From: Gammaproteobacteria bacterium
GTDB lineage: Bacteria; Pseudomonadota; Gammaproteobacteria; Nitrococcales; Nitrococcaceae
Length of the DNA: 5,374 bases
Assembly: GCA_018334525.1 (NCBI GenBank)
Contig: JAGXLT010000083.1
Span: forward strand, 1-5,374
Direction: 5' to 3'
The notes below the pieces were generated by a model. That model did not search any database. It had not been told where the DNA came from and saw only the letters and a list, made by a program, of their open reading frames with translations. The translations under genes and the position numbers were made by a program. Shown here piece by piece: positions 1 to 5,374 of the stretch; position 1 is the first letter of the stretch, and the number at the start of each line of letters is the position of its first letter.

Positions 1-761
1 GCATGCCGGAGCATATGCGGGTGTACCTGTTGGCCCAGGCCCTGATGCTGCGCGCGTTCATGCAGGCGTTGTTGAATTGCGCGATGAGATAACCGCGTGC
101 CACGGCGGCTAACAAACAGTGCCGGCTGTTGTGGCGTTGCCAGTTGAGCGCGGATTTTTAACCAGTCGGCCACGGCTTCTCGGGCCATTCGACCCACCGG
201 AACGATTCGGGTTTTCGCGCCCTTTCCGGTAATCCGCAGCTCCGTGGTGCTGCCATCCATATCGGCGGTGTTTAATGCGGCGACTTCGGCAAGCCGCAGC
301 CCGGCGCTGTAAATCAGCTCATACACGGCCCGATCGCGAATGGCCAGAGGATCATCGCCGGCCGGCCCGGCCTGGCTATCGAGAAGCTGCGCCATGCTAT
401 CGGCATCTAAGGTATGAGGCAGTGTGCGGCGTTGTTTGGGTGCCTGTACACCGGTGGCCGGATTTTGCGTGGCCAGCTGCTCACGCTGCAGAAAGCGAAA
501 CAGGCTGCGTAGCGCGCTGAGGCCGCGCTGTAACGAGCGTGAGCCCAGGCCGCGGCGGTGCCGTTGGGCAACCCAGCTGCGGACCTGGCCCTCATCAACA
601 CCAGACCATTGCGTAATGCCCGCATCACGGCAGTGCGTTATGAAGTGTTGTAGATCGCGCGCGTAATGCTCGCAGGTCAGCGTTGCCAGGCGGCGCTCGT
701 GACGCAGGTAGCTGAGGTAGCGCTCAAGCCCCTCAGCCAATGGATCAGGGCTCGAGGGCAC
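1..761 (-). CDS. xerC: Tyrosine recombinase XerC, partial (C-terminus beyond left edge)
   Basis: Site-specific tyrosine recombinase that, with XerD, resolves chromosome dimers at dif near the terminus during division. The minus-strand frame is open from about 761 to the window edge, giving 253 residues against about 298 in E. coli XerC. The N-terminal SAM-like core-binding domain covers roughly residues 8-95 (it includes ERYLSYLRHERRLATLT) and the catalytic domain starts near 112. Catalytic residues visible by alignment with E. coli from memory are Arg156 in SAGLRLAE, Lys180 in GKGAKTR, and His249 and Arg252 in HPHMLRH. The second conserved His and the nucleophilic Tyr lie outside the window, so intactness cannot be judged. 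The start is uncertain. I chose GTG at 761, which overlaps the DUF484 gene by 17 nt. TTG at 740, just past the DUF484 stop, would also give a plausible N-terminus. Neither has a strong Shine-Dalgarno, so translation is probably coupled to the upstream gene. Identity is very secure; the start is not. Confidence 0.95.
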   Translation of the reverse strand, partial: MPSSPDPLAEGLERYLSYLRHERRLATLTCEHYARDLQHFITHCRDAGITQWSGVDEGQVRSWVAQRHRRGLGSRSLQRGLSALRSLFRFLQREQLATQNPATGVQAPKQRRTLPHTLDADSMAQLLDSQAGPAGDDPLAIRDRAVYELIYSAGLRLAEVAALNTADMDGSTTELRITGKGAKTRIVPVGRMAREAVADWLKIRAQLATPQQPALFVSRRGTRLSHRAIQQRLHERAQHQGLGQQVHPHMLRH

Positions 762-1443
762 GGCGTAAAATACGGCTGACCAGCGCACCAAGGTGGCCGA
801 GAAAGATCGTCCCCTGTTCGATGTGATAGCGATTGGGGTCACGGCTACCAATGGCGATGTAGCCCAGCACCGGTGGCTCGTCTAATGGAACGACGGCCGC
901 TGAGCGGATGTCGGTGGCCTGCTCACCGAAGACCAGTTGCAGGCGTTCGCTATCCAACTCACCCAGCACGGGCGTGTCATGCGAGAAATGTGCCTGTAGG
1001 GCCTCGGTCGCGGTGTCATCCGGCGCCAGTACGGGAATGGTGTCAGTCGGGGCTTTATCGGCAATTAAAATGACTTGCACTACATCGGCCTTAAAATCCT
1101 GCCGTAGGCCATCGCGTAAGGCAACCAGCGCTTCTTCAAGATCATTAGCGCTGAGCATTTCGAGTGTGAAGCGGTGCATTTGCTCGGCCAGCCGATCATT
1201 ATCGCGCGCAATCCAAAGCAGATGCTCAAGTCGTGTCGAAAGCTCACGGTTTTTGTTCTGTAAAATCCGGGCCTGATATTCAACTAAGGAAATGGCATCG
1301 CCACTGTCATGCGGGATGTCGAGCGCGCTGAGCACATCGTTATGACGACGCAGCAGATCAGGGTGTGTGCGCAGAAAATCGAGGACCTGTTCCTCGTTAA
1401 TGCTGCCCTCAATGGGCTCGGATTTTTTGGTTTGTCGCGTCAT
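745..1443 (-). CDS. DUF484 family protein (GAF-like domain)
   Basis: Conserved protein of unknown function, 232 residues, a usual length for the DUF484 family. It belongs to the family normally found between dapF and xerC in gammaproteobacteria. Residues 15-45 carry the characteristic start (VLDFLRTHPDLLRRHNDVL, then IPHDSGDAISLVEYQ). Residues 50-100 are rich in charged residues and leucine and look like a long helix or coiled coil (RILQNKNRELSTRLEHLL, IARDNDRLAEQMH). Residues about 103-228 form the GAF-like part, including SAAVVPL and PVLGYIAIGSRDPNRY near 181-206. No signal peptide or membrane segment is seen, so it is probably cytoplasmic. The ATG lies inside the ATGA shared with the dapF stop, which implies translational coupling. 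The tail overlaps the likely xerC start. GAF folds often bind small ligands, but I see no residue set that names a ligand here, and no biochemical role should be assigned. Confidence 0.93.
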   Translation of the reverse strand: MTRQTKKSEPIEGSINEEQVLDFLRTHPDLLRRHNDVLSALDIPHDSGDAISLVEYQARILQNKNRELSTRLEHLLWIARDNDRLAEQMHRFTLEMLSANDLEEALVALRDGLRQDFKADVVQVILIADKAPTDTIPVLAPDDTATEALQAHFSHDTPVLGELDSERLQLVFGEQATDIRSAAVVPLDEPPVLGYIAIGSRDPNRYHIEQGTIFLGHLGALVSRILRRALEP

Positions 1444-2279
1444 GCCATGCCTGCTGCTAGTCTTCCTTCAAAGACACTGACTGCCGGGCCGGTCATCCAA
1501 ACCGGCGTATTAACACCCTGCCAGTCTATCATTAGCTGACCGCCGGGTACGCTAACTTCTACTTTGGCATCCGTCCAGCCATTGAGAATGGCCGCTACAA
1601 CAGCAGCGCAGGCGCCTGTGCCGCAAGCCGGTGTCTCGCCCACCGCCCGCTCAAAAACTCGTAATCGCAGGTGCTGGCGATCCACAATCTGCATAAAACC
1701 CACATTGACCCGTTCGGGAAAGTCGGCGTGCTGCTCAATGAGTGGCCCGAGTGTGTCGACGGGCGCCTGATCCACATCATCGACGCGTAACACAGCATGC
1801 GGATTGCCCATCGAAACAGCGGCGATCTGCCAGATGTTATCGGCAACCCGCAGCGGGTACTGGTTGGCCCGGGTATCCGCTAGAAACGGGATGCGGGCGG
1901 GCTCGAGCATCGGCGGGCCCATATCCACACGTACCCGCCCGTCGTTAAGTCGCTCGGTTCTGATCAGCCCGTGCCGGGTCTGAAAGGTAAGGTGGCGGGC
2001 GTCACTTAAGCCGCGCTCAGCAATAAAGCGGGCAACACAGCGTATGCCGTTACCGCAATGCTCAACCTCTCCGCCATCCGCATTCCAAATACGATAACGA
2101 AAATCAGCACCTGCAAGCGTGGCCGGCTCTACCAGCAGTAGCTGATCACAGCCCACACCCAAGCGGCGATCAGCAATGTGACGAATTTGCTCCGGCATTA
2201 AGCGAATCGACTCACGCACGCCATCGAGCACAACAAAATCGTTACCTAGCCCCTGCATTTTGGTAAACGACAGACTCAT
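1440..2279 (-). CDS. dapF: Diaminopimelate epimerase DapF
   Basis: Converts LL-2,6-diaminopimelate to meso-diaminopimelate, the last shared step before lysine and the cross-linking residue of gram-negative peptidoglycan. It is a cytoplasmic, PLP-independent enzyme that uses two cysteines as acid and base. The 279 residues match the usual length (E. coli about 274). The N-terminus has the family motif KMQGLGNDFVVLD (residues 7-19). The first active-site cysteine is Cys75 in EHCGNGIRC and the second is Cys219 in GETPACGTGACA, so both catalytic residues are present. VSMGNPHAV (155-163) and the conserved VPGGQL near 244-249 also fit. The start at 2279 is an ATG inside the 4-nt ATGA overlap with the lysA stop and gives an N-terminus close to that of known DapF proteins. 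It is the third gene of the lptM-lysA-dapF-DUF484-xerC run, directly behind the gene whose product consumes meso-diaminopimelate. It appears intact. Confidence 0.98.
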   Translation of the reverse strand: MSLSFTKMQGLGNDFVVLDGVRESIRLMPEQIRHIADRRLGVGCDQLLLVEPATLAGADFRYRIWNADGGEVEHCGNGIRCVARFIAERGLSDARHLTFQTRHGLIRTERLNDGRVRVDMGPPMLEPARIPFLADTRANQYPLRVADNIWQIAAVSMGNPHAVLRVDDVDQAPVDTLGPLIEQHADFPERVNVGFMQIVDRQHLRLRVFERAVGETPACGTGACAAVVAAILNGWTDAKVEVSVPGGQLMIDWQGVNTPVWMTGPAVSVFEGRLAAGMA

Positions 2280-3520
2280 GGCGAGCCCAGTAGCACTTCG
2301 CCCTGCCAGAGCGATTCCAGTAATTCGCGATGACGAATAATGTGCGCTTGATCGCCATCGACCAGTATTTCTGCGGCGCGCGGCCGCGCGTTGTACTGCG
2401 AGGCCATGGCAAAGCCGTAGGCCCCCGCATCAAAAACCGCCAGCAGGCTATTGGGGGCCAGTGCTAAATGGCGTTCGCGCCCAAGGACATCAGCCGTTTC
2501 GCAAACCGGGCCGACGATGTCATAAAAGTGTGCCTCACCCTGCCCGGCATCGACCGTTTCAATGCGCTGCCAGGCATCGTAGAGCGCCGGGCGCAGCAAA
2601 TCAGTCATGGCCGCATCAACAATGGCAAAATCACGATGCCCCGTTTTGATGTACTCCACTTTGGTTATCAGCAACCCGGCCTCACCCACAATAGCGCGCC
2701 CTGGCTCCATTAACAGTCGCTGCGGGCGACCGGTCAGCAGGGGTTCAATGGCCTTAGCTAATGCCGCCGGTGTAGGTGGGGTTTCGTCTTGATACGAGAT
2801 GCCCAGCCCGCCGCCAATATCCAAATGACTTAGGGTGATGCCTTGTTCTGCCAGCCGGTCGACCAGCGCCAGGCTGCGCGATAGGGCATCAACCAGTGGT
2901 TCGATCTCGGTGAGTTGCGAGCCGATATGAAAATCCAACCCGGTAATACGCAGCCCCGGTAATTGCGCTGCGCGCACATACACCGCTTCGGCACGATGAA
3001 TATCGATACCAAACTTATTATCTTTCAGCCCGGTTGAGATGTAGGGATGCGTACGGGCATCCACATCGGGGTTGACGCGCAGCGAGATGGAAGCGGTTTT
3101 GCCAAGCGCATCGGCAACCTCTGAGATTCGCTCAAGCTCTGCTTCTGATTCAACGTTAAACGCCAGAATGCCCACTTCTAACGCGCGCGCAATTTCAGCG
3201 CGACTTTTACCCACGCCGGAAAAAACAATGCGTTGCGGCTGCCCGCCCGCTTTTAGCACGCGCTCAAGCTCGCCACCCGAAACAATATCGAAACCGCTGC
3301 CCAGCTCAGCAAGCAGCTGTAAAACGGCCAGATTTGCGTTAGCTTTTACCGCATAGCAGATCAGATGATCACGCTCGGCAAAGGCGGCATCGTACGCACG
3401 CCAGGCCTGCTCGATCGCCGCGCGGGAATAGACATAAAACGGGGTACCAAAGCGTTCGGCTAAGTCCGATACCGCACAGTCTTCGATCGTTAGCGCACCC
3501 TGCCGGCGACTAAAAATCAT
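2276..3520 (-). CDS. lysA: Diaminopimelate decarboxylase LysA
   Basis: PLP-dependent enzyme that decarboxylates meso-diaminopimelate to L-lysine, the final step of bacterial lysine synthesis, in the cytoplasm. It has 414 residues, normal for the family, with the fold type III (alanine racemase-like) layout. The PLP lysine is Lys59 in CYAVKANAN. HIGSQ is at 198-202, the glycine-rich phosphate loop DIGGGLG at 234-240, and EPGRAIVG at 272-279. The substrate and dimer-interface motif GPVCETAD is at 337-344 (Cys340, Glu341), with AGAYGF at 365-370. All expected motifs are present and unbroken. The ATG at 3520 overlaps the stop of lptM by ATGA, and the gene ends in another ATGA overlap with dapF. 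No strong Shine-Dalgarno is visible, so translation is probably coupled to lptM. No riboswitch or attenuator is seen in the short leader upstream of lptM. Confidence 0.98.
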   Translation of the reverse strand: MIFSRRQGALTIEDCAVSDLAERFGTPFYVYSRAAIEQAWRAYDAAFAERDHLICYAVKANANLAVLQLLAELGSGFDIVSGGELERVLKAGGQPQRIVFSGVGKSRAEIARALEVGILAFNVESEAELERISEVADALGKTASISLRVNPDVDARTHPYISTGLKDNKFGIDIHRAEAVYVRAAQLPGLRITGLDFHIGSQLTEIEPLVDALSRSLALVDRLAEQGITLSHLDIGGGLGISYQDETPPTPAALAKAIEPLLTGRPQRLLMEPGRAIVGEAGLLITKVEYIKTGHRDFAIVDAAMTDLLRPALYDAWQRIETVDAGQGEAHFYDIVGPVCETADVLGRERHLALAPNSLLAVFDAGAYGFAMASQYNARPRAAEILVDGDQAHIIRHRELLESLWQGEVLLGSP

Positions 3521-3648
3521 GATTCGCTCGTTGCTTCACCTTCGCTCGGTGGCGCATCGGGCGGCATGGTCAGCCCCCCTTTTACACCGCAGCCGGTGAG
3601 AAGCCAGAGGCTCAGTACTAATGCAAGCAGCTGTGTCGGTCGCGACAT
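3517..3648 (-). CDS. lptM: LptM-like small outer-membrane lipoprotein (YifL family)
   Basis: Small lipoprotein of 43 residues, first gene of the lysA-dapF operon. It starts with MSRPTQ and a hydrophobic stretch (residues 7-17), followed by a lipobox LTGC with the lipidated cysteine at position 20. The residues after the cysteine, GVKGGLTMPP, align with the CGLKGPLYFPP signature of E. coli LptM (formerly YifL), and the rest is a short Pro/Glu/Ser-rich tail. In E. coli LptM (about 67 residues) binds the LptD-LptE LPS translocon and helps LptD mature. That role is inferred here from family and from the location beside lysA, where these lipoproteins are commonly encoded. Mature length is only about 24 residues, and the usual Pro and Tyr of the KGPLY motif are Gly and Thr. 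The start is supported by GGAGA 7 nt upstream. The stop overlaps the lysA start by ATGA. Confidence 0.88.
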   Translation of the reverse strand: MSRPTQLLALVLSLWLLTGCGVKGGLTMPPDAPPSEGEATSES

Positions 3649-3655
3649 GGCGCAG

Positions 3656-3660
3656 TCTCC
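3656..3660 (-). promoter_or_regulatory. Ribosome binding site for lptM
   Basis: GGAGA on the minus strand, 7 nt ahead of the ATG at 3648. It fixes the start of the small lipoprotein gene. It is the clearest Shine-Dalgarno sequence in the leftward operon, since the later genes rely on overlapping stop and start codons. Confidence 0.7.
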
Positions 3661-3674
3661 TTTTATTGGCGCGT

Positions 3675-3680
3675 AGTATA
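3675..3680 (-). promoter_or_regulatory. Putative -10 element of the leftward lptM-lysA-dapF operon promoter
   Basis: On the minus strand the sequence reads TATACT, one mismatch from the sigma-70 consensus TATAAT, ending 26 nt before the lptM ATG. It would give a leader of about 20 nt. No good -35 hexamer lies 16-18 nt upstream (the 17-nt position reads AACCGC), so the promoter would be weak or activator-dependent, or the match is chance. The hexamer overlaps the palindrome GTATAC, and the opposite strand has no convincing promoter of its own. Confidence 0.4.
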
Positions 3681-3694
3681 CCTGCTGTGGCAGG
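3681..3694. repeat. Short inverted repeat in the divergent intergenic region
   Basis: CCTGC, a 4-nt spacer TGTG, then GCAGG: a perfect 5-bp dyad. It directly abuts the putative leftward -10 element and so falls in the spacer of that promoter. It could be an operator half-site pair or a small hairpin. A 5-bp dyad is also easily produced by chance in GC-rich DNA. Confidence 0.35.
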
Positions 3695-3717
3695 CTTGCG
3701 GTTTATCGTGTCCTGAC

Positions 3718-3725
3718 AGGAGTGA
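3718..3725 (+). promoter_or_regulatory. Ribosome binding site deciding the esterase start
   Basis: AGGAGTGA resembles the anti-Shine-Dalgarno complement, and its end is 8 nt before the ATG at 3734. The alternative in-frame GTG at 3722 lies inside this element and would have no ribosome binding site of its own, so ATG 3734 is the preferred start. Confidence 0.7.
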
Positions 3726-3733
3726 TCTTAGCA

Positions 3734-4411
3734 ATGAGCGAAGCGTTGCTCGAAACCGTGGAAGTCGGCCCGGCTGATGCCAGGGCCAGCGTGATTTGGT
3801 TACATGGCCTGGGTGCTAATGGCCATGATTTTGAACCGATTGTGCCTGAGCTGCAGCTACCTGCTGATGCCTCGGTACGATTTGTTTTCCCGCATGCACC
3901 CCAGCAGGCGGTGACGGTAAATGGCGGCATGGTGATGCCAGCCTGGTATGACGTTTACGGGCTGACCGCGGGGACTCCGGTGGATGAACCGGGTCTGGAT
4001 CGCGCCGCCGGATGGATTGAGGCACTGATCGCGCATGAGGCCACGCGCGGAGTGCCCGCATCACGTTTGGTGCTGGCCGGGTTTTCTCAAGGCGGTGCTT
4101 TAGCGCTGCATACCGGGTTGCGTTATGCCGACGGCCTGGCCGGCGTGATGGGCCTGTCTACCTATCTGCCGCTGCGTGATCATTTGGCGCAGGCACGGGC
4201 GAGCGCCAATCGGCAAACGCCGATTTTTCTTGCGCATGGCCATCAGGATCCGGTGCTGTCTTTTGAGATGGGTCAGACTGCACGTGATGCGCTTGAAGCA
4301 CTGGGCTATCCCGTGGAATGGCATGAATATCCGATGGCGCATCAGGTCTGCCTGGAAGAGATTCGTGCCGTGGGCGAGTGGCTGACTCAGCGCCTGGGAT
4401 TGGCCGGCTAG
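3734..4411 (+). CDS. Alpha/beta hydrolase, carboxylesterase/phospholipase family (EstB/YpfH-like)
   Basis: Predicted serine esterase of the Abhydrolase_2 (carboxylesterase/acyl-protein thioesterase-like) family, 225 residues, which is a normal length. The first strands lead to [18 protein letters not shown] (residues 20-37), the oxyanion-hole region. [14 protein letters not shown] (52-65) and AWYDVYGL (70-77) are also family motifs. The catalytic triad reads as Ser118 in the nucleophile elbow GFSQGG, Asp172 in GHQDPVL and His203 in MAHQV. These are each four residues beyond the triad I recall for Pseudomonas fluorescens carboxylesterase II (Ser114, Asp168, His199). No signal peptide is seen, so the protein is likely cytoplasmic. 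These enzymes hydrolyse short-chain esters in vitro and the natural substrate is usually unknown. A GTG at 3722 would add four residues, but it sits inside the Shine-Dalgarno. It is the only plus-strand gene, divergent from lptM and convergent with argH, with stops interlocked at CTAG (4408-4411). Confidence 0.93.
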   Translation: MSEALLETVEVGPADARASVIWLHGLGANGHDFEPIVPELQLPADASVRFVFPHAPQQAVTVNGGMVMPAWYDVYGLTAGTPVDEPGLDRAAGWIEALIAHEATRGVPASRLVLAGFSQGGALALHTGLRYADGLAGVMGLSTYLPLRDHLAQARASANRQTPIFLAHGHQDPVLSFEMGQTARDALEALGYPVEWHEYPMAHQVCLEEIRAVGEWLTQRLGLAG

Positions 4412-5374
4412 TCGTCTGCCAGCCGAGCGCGTGCCGCGGCCACCTGCTGGCGTACCTGAGCAGGTGCTGTGCCACCAAAGTGATCACGTGCGGCAAGCGA
4501 GCCTTCGAGTGTTAAGACCTCAAACACATCCGCTTCGATCACATCAGAAAAGCTCTGCAGCGTTTCCAGTGATAGGTCGGCCAGATCACATTGTTGGGTA
4601 ACGCCCAGCGCAACGGCCTGACCCACAATGGAATGGGCATCCCGAAAGGGGATGCCCCGACGCACCAGGTAATCGGCCAGATCCGTGGCCGTGGCAAACC
4701 CGGCCTTTGCCGCGTTGCGGGTCTGATCACGATTTACGCTCATTGCCGGAATCATATCGGCAAAGGCGCGCAGGCTGTCTCTGAGCGCATCAGCGGCGTC
4801 AAAAAGTGGCTCTTTATCTTCCTGATTGTCGCGATTGTAGGCCAGGGGCTGGCCTTTCATAAGCGTTAGCAATGTATGCAGGGACCCATGCACCCGCGCG
4901 CTTTTACCCCGAACCAGCTCAGCAACATCCGGGTTTTTCTTTTGCGGCATGATTGAGCTACCCGTGCAAAATCGATCGGGCAGATCAATAAAGTTAAATA
5001 ACGGCGAAGTCCAAAGCACCAATTCTTCAGCCATGCGAGAGAGATGCGTCATCGTCAGTGCCGCGGCCGAGGTAAATTCAATGGCAAAGTCGCGATCGGA
5101 TACCGCATCGAGCGAGTTGCGCGTGGGCTGGTCAAAGCCCAGCTCAGCGCAGGTTTGCTGCCGATCGATCGGAAAGGTGGTGCCCGCCAGCGCGGCTGAG
5201 CCCAGCGGCATTTGATTCATCCGCGCACGCGTGTCAATGAATCGGCCCTCATCGCGAACCAGCATTTCATACCAGGCCAGCATATGATGGCCAAAGCTAA
5301 CGGGCTGGGCTACCTGCAAATGGGTAAAGCCCGGCATAATGGTGTCTGCCTCGCGCTCGGCTAAATCGACAAGA
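4408..5374 (-). CDS. argH: Argininosuccinate lyase ArgH, partial (N-terminus beyond right edge)
   Basis: Splits argininosuccinate into arginine and fumarate, the last step of arginine synthesis. It is a cytoplasmic homotetramer of the fumarase/aspartase superfamily. The frame is open from the right edge and gives the last 321 residues of a protein normally about 460 long. Counting from the internal Met at 5337, the conserved [10 protein letters not shown] (residues 3-12) carries the His of the TxLQ region. LGSAALAGT is at 45-53 and [12 protein letters not shown] at 73-84. The superfamily signature [11 protein letters not shown] at 126-136 (about 4930-4962) is the mobile loop with the catalytic serine. 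[10 protein letters not shown] and the C-terminal [19 protein letters not shown] match ArgH ends. The Met at 5337 is internal, because coding continues upstream as [12 protein letters not shown]. The stop TAG (4410-4408) interlocks with the stop of the convergent esterase, leaving no room for a terminator between the two genes. Confidence 0.97.
   Translation of the reverse strand, partial: LVDLAEREADTIMPGFTHLQVAQPVSFGHHMLAWYEMLVRDEGRFIDTRARMNQMPLGSAALAGTTFPIDRQQTCAELGFDQPTRNSLDAVSDRDFAIEFTSAAALTMTHLSRMAEELVLWTSPLFNFIDLPDRFCTGSSIMPQKKNPDVAELVRGKSARVHGSLHTLLTLMKGQPLAYNRDNQEDKEPLFDAADALRDSLRAFADMIPAMSVNRDQTRNAAKAGFATATDLADYLVRRGIPFRDAHSIVGQAVALGVTQQCDLADLSLETLQSFSDVIEADVFEVLTLEGSLAARDHFGGTAPAQVRQQVAAARARLADD

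Noticed and set aside
3..17. Met in place of Lys in the XerC HPHxLRH motif
   Set aside because: HPHMLRH is, to my recollection, a common variant among proteobacterial XerC/XerD proteins; the catalytic His and Arg are kept.
407..628. Minus-strand open frame of 73 codons inside xerC
   Set aside because: It lies out of frame within the well-supported xerC coding sequence, and its Arg/Ala-rich product shows no recognisable motif. It is a shadow frame.
275..666. Overlapping plus-strand open frames antisense to xerC
   Set aside because: Low-complexity Arg/Pro/Cys-rich translations typical of GC-rich antisense frames, with no recognisable motif.
1..761. Possible truncation or frameshift of xerC, because no ATG-started frame covers the region
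   Set aside because: Reading the minus strand by hand gives one unbroken frame with all catalytic residues expected in this part. The gene simply starts at a non-ATG codon and leaves the window before its stop.
908..1276. Plus-strand 122-codon frame antisense to DUF484
   Set aside because: The Ser/Arg/Cys-rich composition is that of an antisense shadow, and the minus-strand frame has clear family motifs.
3722..3733. GTG at 3722 as esterase start
   Set aside because: This codon is part of the AGGAGTGA Shine-Dalgarno, and ATG 3734 has proper spacing.
4395..4440. Bidirectional terminator between the convergent genes
   Set aside because: The stops overlap, and no GC-rich hairpin followed by a T-run is seen on either side of CTAG.
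4158..4496. Minus-strand 112-codon frame spanning the esterase/argH junction
   Set aside because: It is antisense to the esterase and out of frame with argH, both of which have intact catalytic motifs. The translation has no recognisable motif.
1..5374. CRISPR array, tRNA, insertion sequence, integron or defence system
   Set aside because: No direct repeat array, tRNA-like fold, transposase or defence domain is seen. XerC here is the chromosomal housekeeping recombinase in its usual neighbourhood, not an integrase of a mobile element.

Overview
This 5.4 kb stretch of a bacterial chromosome is almost fully coding. The proteins look gammaproteobacterial: the run lptM-lysA-dapF-DUF484-xerC is a well-known gammaproteobacterial gene order, and the LptM-type lipoprotein implies an LPS-bearing outer membrane. 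Base composition is moderately GC-rich by eye (not counted). The genus cannot be fixed from the sequence; a free-living member such as a Chromatiales/Ectothiorhodospiraceae-type or marine gammaproteobacterium is a guess only. No mobile element, tRNA, rRNA, CRISPR array or phage gene was seen.

Layout, left to right. Positions 1-761 (minus) hold xerC, which runs off the left edge and lacks its C-terminus. Next on the minus strand are a DUF484 gene (745-1443), dapF (1440-2279), lysA (2276-3520) and the small lipoprotein gene lptM (3517-3648). These five genes read leftward as one tight operon, lptM first. The first three junctions are each a 4-nt ATGA overlap, and xerC overlaps DUF484 by about 17 nt. 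A short divergent intergenic region (3649-3733) carries a plausible leftward promoter, a small dyad and a ribosome binding site for each direction. The only plus-strand gene is a serine carboxylesterase of the EstB/YpfH-like alpha/beta hydrolase family (3734-4411). It meets argH (minus, 4408 to the right edge, N-terminus missing) tail to tail, and the two stop codons interlock in a single CTAG.

How the genes fit together: DapF makes meso-diaminopimelate, used in peptidoglycan and as lysine precursor. LysA decarboxylates it to lysine. LptM is an envelope lipoprotein of the LPS-translocon assembly family. XerC resolves chromosome dimers at dif. DUF484 is a conserved protein of unknown role between dapF and xerC. 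ArgH completes arginine synthesis and the esterase has no obvious pathway link. There is no non-coding stretch over 300 bases.

The window is mostly ordinary housekeeping sequence and I do not see an undescribed system. The points worth a second look are the overlap architecture, the divergent LptM motif, the promoter-embedded dyad, the esterase placement and the DUF484 protein.
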